NCBI RefSeq assembly: GCF_001885075.1
Contig: NZ_MODU01000004.1
Location: 2,542,001-2,606,000 of the forward strand
From: Alteromonas sp. V450
Lineage (GTDB): Bacteria > Pseudomonadota > Gammaproteobacteria > Enterobacterales > Alteromonadaceae
DNA: 64,000 nt
Direction of reading: 5' to 3'
The position numbers and the translations under genes are program-made. Each line of letters begins with the position of its first letter. Position 1 is the stretch's first letter. The notes beneath the pieces are model-generated. The model worked only from the letters and a program-made list of their open reading frames with translations, made no database searches and was not told where the DNA came from. Below, piece by piece: positions 54,753 through 62,715 of the stretch.

Positions 54753-56561
54753 TTAAGCTTCAATAGGATTATCACTTACAAAAGTGTCCGTCAATAATTT
54801 TATAGCCGTTTTTGTCGTCGCGTTTAGGTCATTTAGCATGTCAATGTTGTGATTAATCACGCGAACCTGTTTTACTCTTTTAAACGGAATACCTGTCTCT
54901 AAGAAGTCGGCCGTTTGAATAACCACAATCATGGCTTCTACGTCTGTATTAGCAAAGAGTGCTGTACAATGCTCATGTAAAGTCTTCGCGGTGCTACGAT
55001 ATTGCTCGCCCTTTTCATCCAAGATACACGAATGGTTCGTAAGGAATACGCGGCTCAATTTTCTTGTCTCTTCATGAAATTTAATGGCTTGCTGCCATGC
55101 TTGATCATCACCAATAAAAACGTAAATCGGTAATTGGGAATCTATTAGGCCCAAAGAATCTAGGTACTTATAGTGATAATCATTGGCGTAAGGCATAGCC
55201 ACATTACCAAGGTGTTGAGAAAAGTTAACTTCGTTTATCTTGGCTCCATTTTCATACCAAGGTACGGTAATATCTTTCGTTAAAAGATCAATGCCCACCG
55301 AATGGAGTCTGCATAATTTACGAACTCGTTGAGCTAGTCTAATATTCTCGGGGTGAATAGATTGAGTGAAACTTTCTATGACGCCTCCATCGGCAATACT
55401 CTGGATAGCTCGCAAAGGAACACGCTCCCCCTCTTTGGGGATACTGTCCATTTCAAAACCCGCCAAACGAATATATTTCAAGGCTTCACTATCCTTCGGG
55501 AAAGGTCTCAATCTCAACCAAGGAGCTTTGGCGCTTTCAGTCTTGTTTGCTAAATCAATGAGTTCGGATATGGTGAGTGTTCCGTCACCTTCTATTGATT
55601 TGGGCATTCGTTTGCTTACCAGCAACAGTTCATCACCGGCAAGCGCTACGCGGTGAACAAAACCTTCTAGATGCTCTTCAATAAGAATATTGTTAGAAAA
55701 AGTTTTAGCCTTAACATATGCGTCAACCAGTGACTGTTTATCAGTAATATTTGTAGTCACCCCCTCGCTTCGCTCCCTGTCTGCAGGCTTTATGACGACT
55801 GGAAAACCGATAATATTCGCCTTCGTGAGAAGGTCTGCCTCACTATTAACAATTAAATGTTTGGGTACTGGCAAATGGGCCGAGCTCAAAAGTTTTGATG
55901 TTTGTAGTTTGTTCCTGGTTAATATAGAACCTAAAGCGGAATCTTGTTCTACAGCAGAACTTTGCACTAACGTTGCATGTCTTCCCCACCCCAACTGATA
56001 GGTTTTTTGAGCAACACACTGAAAAGGAACATCCTGAATATAGGCTTTATGCAATATTGGAATGTTTGAGTCGGCACTACCGTATATTTTTTTTACAGGC
56101 TTAAGCAGATTATCGTGAACGGCGTCTAGTAATTTTGCAAGTTGCTGTTCGTTTTGAAACATTATTAAGTGCAAAATGTTGGCGGCAACAGTATAAAACT
56201 GGTTGCGAACCTCTGAAGCCACAAATGGCAAATCTGGAATAAGACAACAACAAACAATTTTTTCTGGATCCTTTTTACGTTTTTCCACCTCGAATTTAAG
56301 TAACTTACCAGAGTCGAAAACCGGCAGACCAGCAGATCTGTGAAGCGCACTTGCCAACGTTAAAAATCGCTCGACCAAGGCTTCGTGAAAAGGGCTTGTA
56401 GCGTTCAATTCAAACGTGTCAGTCACACCGAATTTTTTAACCAGCGTATTATCCAGACCAGCTACATCCACTTTGCTATTACATATTATGGTAAATTCAG
56501 CCTCTACCACTGGTTGTTTTAGACTCGGCACATATCCTTTATTTAAATAGCGTGTAGACAT
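54753..56561 (-). CDS. cyanophycin-synthetase-like ATP-grasp ligase with degenerate Mur-ligase domain
   Basis: The 602-residue protein follows the architecture of cyanophycin synthetase (CphA). An N-terminal domain (about 1-180) precedes QLGWGRHATLVQSSAVEQ and an ATP-grasp core: GFPVVIKPADRERSEGVT (about 250-268), ILIEEHLEGFVHRVALAG, KSIEGDGTLTISELI, then NIRLAQRVRKL, GIDLLTKDI and INEVNFSQHLG (near 440). In CphA a Mur-ligase half follows. Here about 120 residues remain and the P-loop is missing, although segments such as TDVEAMIVVIQTADFLETGI still match. CphA's ATP-grasp half adds Asp to a peptide C-terminus. This protein may therefore ligate an amino acid to, or crosslink, the adjacent peptide; the actual reaction is unknown. 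Confidence 0.82.
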   Translation of the reverse strand: MSTRYLNKGYVPSLKQPVVEAEFTIICNSKVDVAGLDNTLVKKFGVTDTFELNATSPFHEALVERFLTLASALHRSAGLPVFDSGKLLKFEVEKRKKDPEKIVCCCLIPDLPFVASEVRNQFYTVAANILHLIMFQNEQQLAKLLDAVHDNLLKPVKKIYGSADSNIPILHKAYIQDVPFQCVAQKTYQLGWGRHATLVQSSAVEQDSALGSILTRNKLQTSKLLSSAHLPVPKHLIVNSEADLLTKANIIGFPVVIKPADRERSEGVTTNITDKQSLVDAYVKAKTFSNNILIEEHLEGFVHRVALAGDELLLVSKRMPKSIEGDGTLTISELIDLANKTESAKAPWLRLRPFPKDSEALKYIRLAGFEMDSIPKEGERVPLRAIQSIADGGVIESFTQSIHPENIRLAQRVRKLCRLHSVGIDLLTKDITVPWYENGAKINEVNFSQHLGNVAMPYANDYHYKYLDSLGLIDSQLPIYVFIGDDQAWQQAIKFHEETRKLSRVFLTNHSCILDEKGEQYRSTAKTLHEHCTALFANTDVEAMIVVIQTADFLETGIPFKRVKQVRVINHNIDMLNDLNATTKTAIKLLTDTFVSDNPIEA

Positions 56562-56805
56562 AATCCAGTATCCTTTGGTCCGCAGATAATCCGCTCAATG
56601 ATTAACTTTTCCATTCACCAAGTCTTCTAATACAATGGAAAACTTGTTAGCGCAAGTTCTTACAACCATCTGAAAAAAATGAATATTTCATTTTCAATAA
56701 AATAGAAAACTTTACACTTAAAGCGTATTTCAAAGTCGATGAATTATCGCTATTGTATTACAAGCGAGTCTTGATAAAGCAAACGGTACCTTCCGGAGAA
56801 ACGTT
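56562..56805. promoter_or_regulatory. divergent promoter region between peptide locus and GTPase operon
   Basis: A 244-base spacer with two inverted repeats: AACTTG-N6-CAAGTT at 56641-56658, and AAAATGAA-TAT-TTCATTTT at 56676-56694. Either could be an operator. GGAG is present just before the ATG at 56806. No regulator gene is adjacent. Confidence 0.4.
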
Positions 56806-57357
56806 ATGGCGAATAAAAAGCCAAAGGAACAGCACGAAGAAAATAACGATAGTTCAGCCCAAGAAACACAAGCAACGGATGAATTATCACAATTAAAAGA
56901 GATTTTGTTCGGTCAATCTAACCGTTCTTTTCGCGCAGATTTGGCCGCACTCGAAGCCAAGGTTAACGAAAATTTTTCATCGCTAAATGCCCACTTAGAT
57001 AATCAGTTTAGCGATATAAGAAAGATGATTGACCAGCAAATTAATGCACTTTCCGAGCAACTTGCTAGGGCCAACGACAGTCACAGTAATGTACAAGAGC
57101 AGCTGCAACACACCACGGATAAGCTACAAAGTGAGTTAGAAATTGCCGAAACTACGGCCAAAAATGACAACGATTCGCTAGAAGCTCATGTAGTAAAAGA
57201 ATTGGAGTCTCTCGACAATTTATTTAGCAAGCGACATCAAGAGTTGTTAGAAAAACTTCAACAGGTTACCAGTGAGCTTTCAGAAAGTAAGACCGACAGA
57301 AAAACATTGGCAAACTTACTTTCAACCATGGCTACAAATCTTGCTACCGACCATTAA
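56806..57357 (+). CDS. coiled-coil protein, first gene of the small-GTPase operon
   Basis: The 183-residue protein is soluble. A disordered acidic N-terminus (1-25) precedes the motif LKEILFGQ (30-37), which is shared with the next protein (VRKLLIGQ, 18-25). From about 40 to 165 it is a predicted coiled coil with heptad-like Leu/Ala and many Gln, Glu and Asp. No enzyme motif is visible. It is followed 3 bases later by the OmpA-like gene, so the two are co-translated. The shared motif suggests a common partner for both proteins, such as the GTPase; this is inference. Confidence 0.8.
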   Translation: MANKKPKEQHEENNDSSAQETQATDELSQLKEILFGQSNRSFRADLAALEAKVNENFSSLNAHLDNQFSDIRKMIDQQINALSEQLARANDSHSNVQEQLQHTTDKLQSELEIAETTAKNDNDSLEAHVVKELESLDNLFSKRHQELLEKLQQVTSELSESKTDRKTLANLLSTMATNLATDH

Positions 57358-57360
57358 TCG

Positions 57361-59124
57361 ATGACTGATAAGGTGCCGCCGTCTGAGTCCTCGGACAACT
57401 CTCTGGATAAAGTCAGAAAGTTGCTCATTGGGCAAGACGACAAATTCATTCAAGAGAAGCTTCAGCATAATGCGAAGGGCTTAGTGAGTAATGTTGTATC
57501 TGAAGCATTGTTTGAACGAGAATCTAAAGACGGTTCGGTCAACAAAGTGCTGGTTCCGCTCGTGGAAAGATCCTTGCATCGCTCTATCGAGGCCAATAGC
57601 GAAAAGATTGTTGGCACGCTATACCCATTGGTGGGTGCACTCGTAAGGAAGGCAGTATCTTCATTTCTTGTAGAGTTTGTTGAGCGTACCAACGCACTTA
57701 TTGAAAATAGTTTTAGCCCCAAAAGTGTGTCGTGGCGCTTCAAGGCGTGGCAGTCTGGCGTCAGTTATTCTGAATATGTTGCGTCTCAAATTTATCAATA
57801 CCAAGTCCAGCAAATACTCGTTATTCACCGAGAAACAGGCACCCTGCTTCACAGCATCTCGTCAGACCCCGAAAAAGAGAAAGATGCCGACCTCATTTCT
57901 TCTATGCTTGTGGCCATCAATGACTTTGTGGCGGATGCGTTTGGCGTTACTAGCAACGAATCAGAGAACGAACTTGGTGAGATAAAAACCGACGACTTTA
58001 CGCTCTTAATTAAAATAGGGCCCCAAGCACTTTTAGTAGCAGCAGTTACTGGTAGTATTCCTCCAGAGGTACGAGGAACACTTCAAAAGGCACTGGAAGA
58101 GTTCCATCAGTTTTATCAGCAACCTTTAGTGAATTACGATGGTGACAATGCCCCGTTTGAAGGGTGTGAAACAATTCTTTCTGACTGCTTGGTTAGTGAA
58201 AGAAAAGAAGGCGAAGGCAAAAGGTCGAAAAGAATTGTAGGTACAGTCGTGTTGGTAGCTATTTTTGCCTCGCTACTGATATTGTCTTTTATGCGTGTGT
58301 CACTCAGTATCTTAAAAAGTGACTTGCATGAGCTTACCCCACCTCCGGGGGTGATTGTTACCGACGTCTTTATCTCTAATGGTCGCGTGCATGCTAAGGT
58401 ACTGCGCGATCCCGTCGCCACGAATATAGAACAGTGGCTAGTCGAAAATGAAATAAATGTAGACAAAGTCACTGTCGATGAAGAGCCTTTTGTCTCCCTC
58501 AACCCAAGCTTGGTTGAGCAAAAGCTAGAGAAACTGATCAACAATTATCCACTGAGCGAATCTGAAAGTGTAACAATGGATAAAGGGGAAAATCGTAGTT
58601 ACCTCATTTCCGGAACCGTCTTTACACCTTCGGCAATAAACCTCGATCAACAGATAAATGCCATCCCCGGTATTGAAGCGCTTATCGTAGATACTAGCTT
58701 ACTTAGTGTAAAAGCGGCCTACGAAATTAACGATTCTGTGTTTCAAAAAGCAACGTTAAACCGGCTCGTTAATAAAGTTTCTTCGCAAAATGTACTTTTT
58801 GCTACTAACCAAGAAGCCCTTTCTGAAGTACAGTTAGCAACATTAGAAGAGCTGGCTAGTGACATAAAGCAATTACTAAAGCTAGCTGACAGCACCAATA
58901 CCATTGTAAATATTGTTGTAATGGGTGCTAGTGATAATTCAGGCTCTAGTGCACGTAATCGCACGTTGAGCCAAAAACGAGCAGAGAATGTTGTGAACTC
59001 ATTAATTTCACTCGGTGTTGAAAGTGATATTCTTATACCCATCAGCTTAGGAGAGCTGCCGTTGCGTAATGCATCAATGGGGCGTTTAGTAATGTTAAAC
59101 GTGTTAATATCTAGTGAGCAATAG
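57361..59124 (+). CDS. single-pass membrane protein with periplasmic OmpA-like peptidoglycan-binding domain
   Basis: The 587-residue protein has no signal peptide. Residues 1-285 are probably cytoplasmic and include VRKLLIGQ (18-25) and a long domain (about 30-285) that I do not recognise, with LLIKIGPQALLVAAVTGSIP. One transmembrane helix lies at about 291-313 (VGTVVLVAIFASLLILSF). After it, BON-like repeats (about 325-470) lead to an OmpA-like domain (about 475-585). That domain has the peptidoglycan-binding pattern: MGASDNSGSSARNRTLSQKR, then AENVVNSLISLGV. The topology predicts a link from the cytoplasm to the cell wall. It is the second gene of the operon with a Rab-like GTPase. Confidence 0.85.
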   Translation: MTDKVPPSESSDNSLDKVRKLLIGQDDKFIQEKLQHNAKGLVSNVVSEALFERESKDGSVNKVLVPLVERSLHRSIEANSEKIVGTLYPLVGALVRKAVSSFLVEFVERTNALIENSFSPKSVSWRFKAWQSGVSYSEYVASQIYQYQVQQILVIHRETGTLLHSISSDPEKEKDADLISSMLVAINDFVADAFGVTSNESENELGEIKTDDFTLLIKIGPQALLVAAVTGSIPPEVRGTLQKALEEFHQFYQQPLVNYDGDNAPFEGCETILSDCLVSERKEGEGKRSKRIVGTVVLVAIFASLLILSFMRVSLSILKSDLHELTPPPGVIVTDVFISNGRVHAKVLRDPVATNIEQWLVENEINVDKVTVDEEPFVSLNPSLVEQKLEKLINNYPLSESESVTMDKGENRSYLISGTVFTPSAINLDQQINAIPGIEALIVDTSLLSVKAAYEINDSVFQKATLNRLVNKVSSQNVLFATNQEALSEVQLATLEELASDIKQLLKLADSTNTIVNIVVMGASDNSGSSARNRTLSQKRAENVVNSLISLGVESDILIPISLGELPLRNASMGRLVMLNVLISSEQ

Positions 59125-59139
59125 TAAGGAAGCTATGCT

Positions 59140-59625
59140 GTGATACAGAAAAAAGTTTGTATTTTGGGCCCCACTGGTGTTGGCAAAACAAGTCTGGTCA
59201 AGCAATTCGTAGAAGGTATTTTTTCTGAAAAGTACCAAACGACAATTGGCGTAAAAATCGACAAAAAGCAAGTTAATAAAGACGGGCGAGGCGTTCAGCT
59301 TCTACTTTGGGACTTGGAGGGAATTGACAGATACTGTGGTTTTAATCCTCGCTATCTACGCGGAGCGAGCGCTTATATCATTGTTGTCGACCAAACTCGC
59401 TCTCAATCATTACTTGAAGGGATGGAAATATTAGAGCTTGCTCAAACCCATTATCCCGATATACCGGCATTTTTTGTTGTAAATAAAATAGATCTCCCCT
59501 CAAGCTGGCATTGGGGCGAAGACGAACTCAGTTCATACGCCAAAAAATTCTCATCCGTCATAAAAACAAGCGCCAAAACTGGTGAAAATGTGGAAACCTT
59601 ATTTAGCGATATCGCCTTTAGATAG
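59140..59625 (+). CDS. Ras/Rab-like small GTPase
   Basis: The 161-residue protein has all small-GTPase motifs: P-loop GPTGVGKTS (10-18), switch I YQTTIGV with Thr35, switch II WDLEGID (57-63), NKID (base specificity) and TSAKTGEN (G5). In Ras the switch II is DTAGQE; here the catalytic Gln61 position is Ile62, and Ala59 is Glu60. Intrinsic GTP hydrolysis should therefore be slow or need a partner. It has no prenylation tail or membrane segment. The start is a GTG with AAGGA nine bases upstream. It lies between the OmpA-like gene and the EAL gene, 14 bases before the latter, so its partners are probably these proteins. Prokaryotic Rab-like GTPases are a minor, little-studied group. Confidence 0.88.
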   Translation: MIQKKVCILGPTGVGKTSLVKQFVEGIFSEKYQTTIGVKIDKKQVNKDGRGVQLLLWDLEGIDRYCGFNPRYLRGASAYIIVVDQTRSQSLLEGMEILELAQTHYPDIPAFFVVNKIDLPSSWHWGEDELSSYAKKFSSVIKTSAKTGENVETLFSDIAFR

Positions 59626-59639
59626 GAAAGGAGACGGAA

Positions 59640-61769
59640 ATGGACATCCACTTACTCAATGCACTTGGTATCACGAGCTGTGCAATTTTTAAAATTGATG
59701 CGAGTCACGAGCTCGAATGCCTCACCCCTGACATATCATGGTTGAAAGTCGTAGCTTCGATAGACAAAAACAAAAACCTTCAAAAGCACAACGTTCACTC
59801 TGAATTTCTTGTGGACTTTTTTATCGATGCCGAGGAAGTGTGGAAAGGCGATGCATCTTTTACCCTTTCATCTGGATTCTGGTCAGAGCAACGTGAAACA
59901 CAAACTTTCAGATTTGAGGCGCTAGCGATTAACAGCGGAAACGACACCCGCTACTTAGTGATAAAAAATGTAGAAACACAGTTCAACGAAAAGCAACAAA
60001 CACTTCAGGTTGCACGGGAACTCCTGCTAAGCCACCACGAAATAGTAAGCCAACACGAATACATCAGGCATAAATTGTCGCATGTATTACGCAAGAACAC
60101 GCGACTGCAAACTCTGGTTCCACCAATTCAACACGCCATTCATAATTTAGAAACCGGCGTTGTAATTCTAGACGACCGTGACAACCTCGTTCTAGATAAT
60201 CAAGCATCTCAACGCTTGCTTCTGTGCAATCGTATTACGCCGAGCTCTACTCGCGTTAAGGCGTTGCTCAGCGACATTGGCGTCTCATCCGCATTCCTGC
60301 CTTCATTAGTCTCGAAAAATACACCTTGGCAGGGTGAACTTTATTGGCAACCTTGCGATGACCATGGTGTATGGCTTCAAGTGACCATTCACCCAGTATT
60401 ACAAGACGATAAATTAACCCATTGGGTTTATTTGCTAACTGATATCACCCATATTCACACCAAAGAAGAGCACATTATCTCAACGAGTGGGTTGGACTCA
60501 TTAACCAAAATATCTAATCGAAATTCATTTACAAATACAGTTAGAAAATTTGTTAAAGAGGATGCTGCCTTTCACTTATTCATTATTGATATTTGTGAAT
60601 TTAAGAAAATAAATGAAATGTTGAGCTACCAATCGGGCGATGAAATTCTGCGGTCATTTGCTTATCGACTTCAAACATTTGTAGGTAACGCTGGATTTGT
60701 AGCGCGCATTGGAAGTAATGAATTTGCACTTATCAAACGAATAGATTCATTTAAAACGCAGACCTGTGAGCAATTCACAGCACAACTGATTCAGAAGCTT
60801 ACGCGAACCTACACCGTACTGAGTGGCAGTGAAGCTAACCTTGGTATAAATATAGGGCTCGCACAATACCCCGGCGACAGCTCAACAGTAGAAGTGCTGC
60901 TAAAGAATACAGATATTGCGCTGCAAGCGGCTAAATATGAAGGCAAGAACATCTTTCTCGCTTACACCGCAGAACTGTATGAAAAGTTTAAGTCCTTTAA
61001 TCAATTAGAGGCACAATTGAAAAAGGCAATTGACGACAACGCGCTACAACTATTTTTGCAGCCAATTATCGACTTAAATACCGGCGAGATCGTAAAATGT
61101 GAGGCCCTTTCTCGCTGGGTTACTGCCGACGGTGAATTTATCTCTCCGGACGTGTTTATTCCTCTAGCAGAAAAAAGCGAGCTAATTTTTAGGTTTGGGG
61201 AATGGCTTGTTGCACAGGCATGTGCGTCGATAGAACAGCTTAAGGCTGCGGGTATTGATATACGCCTGGCGATTAACATTTCTGGTAGACAAGTGTGCGA
61301 TCTCACTTTGCTTCACCAAATAAAAAATGCACTTGAAGAATATAACTTGTCAGCAGCTAACCTATCGATAGAACTAACCGAAAGTGTTTTTATTGAAAGT
61401 TTAGAAACTGTTTCTATTCTGTTGGATGAGCTCAGAAATATGGGAGTGACGGTATCAATCGACGACTTTGGTACAGGGTTTAGTTCGCTCGTCTATCTAA
61501 AGAAACTTCCCATTGATGAGTTAAAAATCGACCGTTCATTTGTTAGTGAACTAGAACAAAACAGCGATGACAAAGCCATTATTCAAGCGATAATAAATTT
61601 GGCCAAAAACCTGAACATAAAAATTATCGCAGAAGGCATAGAAACCGACAGCCAACATCAATTTTTACAAGATAACGAATGTAGTTTTGGACAGGGCTAT
61701 CTTTACCATCGCCCTGTCGCTGTGTCCGAATTTATAGCTTTTGCGAAGCGAGCAATCGACTCAAATTAA
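59640..61769 (+). CDS. c-di-GMP phosphodiesterase: PAS, degenerate GGDEF and EAL domains
   Basis: The 709-residue soluble protein has an N-terminal unassigned sensor (1-130), a coiled coil (about 120-155) and a PAS domain (about 160-275). The GGDEF-like domain reads RIGSNEFAL instead of GGDEF, so it should not synthesise c-di-GMP. The EAL domain is intact: CEALSRW, NISGRQV, ELTESVFIESL, IDDFGTGFSS and IAEGIE. It is predicted to hydrolyse c-di-GMP. The gene is 14 bases after the small GTPase and GGAAAGGAG precedes it. As the last gene of the operon it is the likely effector of the GTPase. Its 3' end overlaps the S-formylglutathione hydrolase gene by 9 bases. Confidence 0.9.
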   Translation: MDIHLLNALGITSCAIFKIDASHELECLTPDISWLKVVASIDKNKNLQKHNVHSEFLVDFFIDAEEVWKGDASFTLSSGFWSEQRETQTFRFEALAINSGNDTRYLVIKNVETQFNEKQQTLQVARELLLSHHEIVSQHEYIRHKLSHVLRKNTRLQTLVPPIQHAIHNLETGVVILDDRDNLVLDNQASQRLLLCNRITPSSTRVKALLSDIGVSSAFLPSLVSKNTPWQGELYWQPCDDHGVWLQVTIHPVLQDDKLTHWVYLLTDITHIHTKEEHIISTSGLDSLTKISNRNSFTNTVRKFVKEDAAFHLFIIDICEFKKINEMLSYQSGDEILRSFAYRLQTFVGNAGFVARIGSNEFALIKRIDSFKTQTCEQFTAQLIQKLTRTYTVLSGSEANLGINIGLAQYPGDSSTVEVLLKNTDIALQAAKYEGKNIFLAYTAELYEKFKSFNQLEAQLKKAIDDNALQLFLQPIIDLNTGEIVKCEALSRWVTADGEFISPDVFIPLAEKSELIFRFGEWLVAQACASIEQLKAAGIDIRLAINISGRQVCDLTLLHQIKNALEEYNLSAANLSIELTESVFIESLETVSILLDELRNMGVTVSIDDFGTGFSSLVYLKKLPIDELKIDRSFVSELEQNSDDKAIIQAIINLAKNLNIKIIAEGIETDSQHQFLQDNECSFGQGYLYHRPVAVSEFIAFAKRAIDSN

Positions 61770-62603
61770 GCCCATATGACCTGCGTGAAACTCTAAGTGC
61801 TCTTCGATAAATGAGGCAATAAAGTAGTAGCTGTGGTCGTAGCCCTCATGCATATTCAGCGTGAGCTGCGTGTCAGATTGCTGAGCAGCGTGAACTAACG
61901 TTTGCGGCATCAAATGCTCATGCAAAAACTCGTCCTTTGTCCCCTGTTCAACTAACATGGGAATATAGTGAGTTTCATTCGCTAACAACGTTGATGCGTC
62001 ATATTTCTCCCATGATGATTTATCGTTACCCAAGTACTGTGAAAATGCTTTTTGTCCCCACGGACAGTTAGAAGGGTTAGAAATTGGGCTGAACGCAGAC
62101 ACCGAAACATATTTATTTTGGTTGCTCATACCTATAACCAAAGCACCATGCCCTCCCATAGAATGTCCGCTTATCGCTTTTTCCTTGGTAACAGGAAACG
62201 CTTCTTCTATAAGAGATGGTAGCTCTTCCGTGATGTAACTGTACATTTGATAATTCTTATCCCAAGGCGGCTGTGTTGCATCAACATAAAAACCTGCCCC
62301 TAAACCAAAGTCATACGCGTTGTTTTCATCGTCGGGAACACCTTCTCCCCGTGGTGATGTGTCAGGTGCGACGATAGCCATACCCAGTTCAGCAGCAAGC
62401 TTCATTGCCCCTGCTTTTTGCATAAAATTTTGGTCGGTACACGTTAAACCAGACAGCCAATATAGCACCGGCACGGGTTTGTCCGCAGACGCAAATGGAG
62501 GTAGAAAAATAGCGAATGTCATGTCGCACTGGGTCGTTTTGGCTTTATGCGTGTATCGAAGGTGTTTACCTCCAAACGCTTTGTTTTCGCCAATAAGTTC
62601 CAT
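61761..62603 (-). CDS. fghA: S-formylglutathione hydrolase
   Basis: The 280-residue alpha/beta-hydrolase splits S-formylglutathione to formate and glutathione, in formaldehyde detoxification. The nucleophilic Ser is in ISGHSMGGHGAL, and the oxyanion/Trp region LYWLSGLTCTDQNF and DTSPRGEGVPDDE with a family-typical C-terminus (MHEGYDHSYYFIASF, with the catalytic His) match FghA/FrmB/YeiG and human esterase D. The partner glutathione-dependent formaldehyde dehydrogenase is not in the window. It is convergent with the EAL gene (9-base overlap). Confidence 0.95.
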   Translation of the reverse strand: MELIGENKAFGGKHLRYTHKAKTTQCDMTFAIFLPPFASADKPVPVLYWLSGLTCTDQNFMQKAGAMKLAAELGMAIVAPDTSPRGEGVPDDENNAYDFGLGAGFYVDATQPPWDKNYQMYSYITEELPSLIEEAFPVTKEKAISGHSMGGHGALVIGMSNQNKYVSVSAFSPISNPSNCPWGQKAFSQYLGNDKSSWEKYDASTLLANETHYIPMLVEQGTKDEFLHEHLMPQTLVHAAQQSDTQLTLNMHEGYDHSYYFIASFIEEHLEFHAGHMGLI

Positions 62604-62715
62604 TTCGACTCCTTAATTAAAAAAATACAACCTTTATTAAACAATCAGTAAAGGCTCTATCGGATTTTAGATCAAGTTCGTTTACACTAAGTGCCTAATT
62701 TTTGAGGTAAGTATA

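Noticed and set aside
56562-56805. Second attachment site (copy of the dusA 5' end) to the right of the peptide locus
   Set aside because: I compared the spacer with the first part of dusA and saw no repeat of useful length. The island boundary therefore stays unproven.
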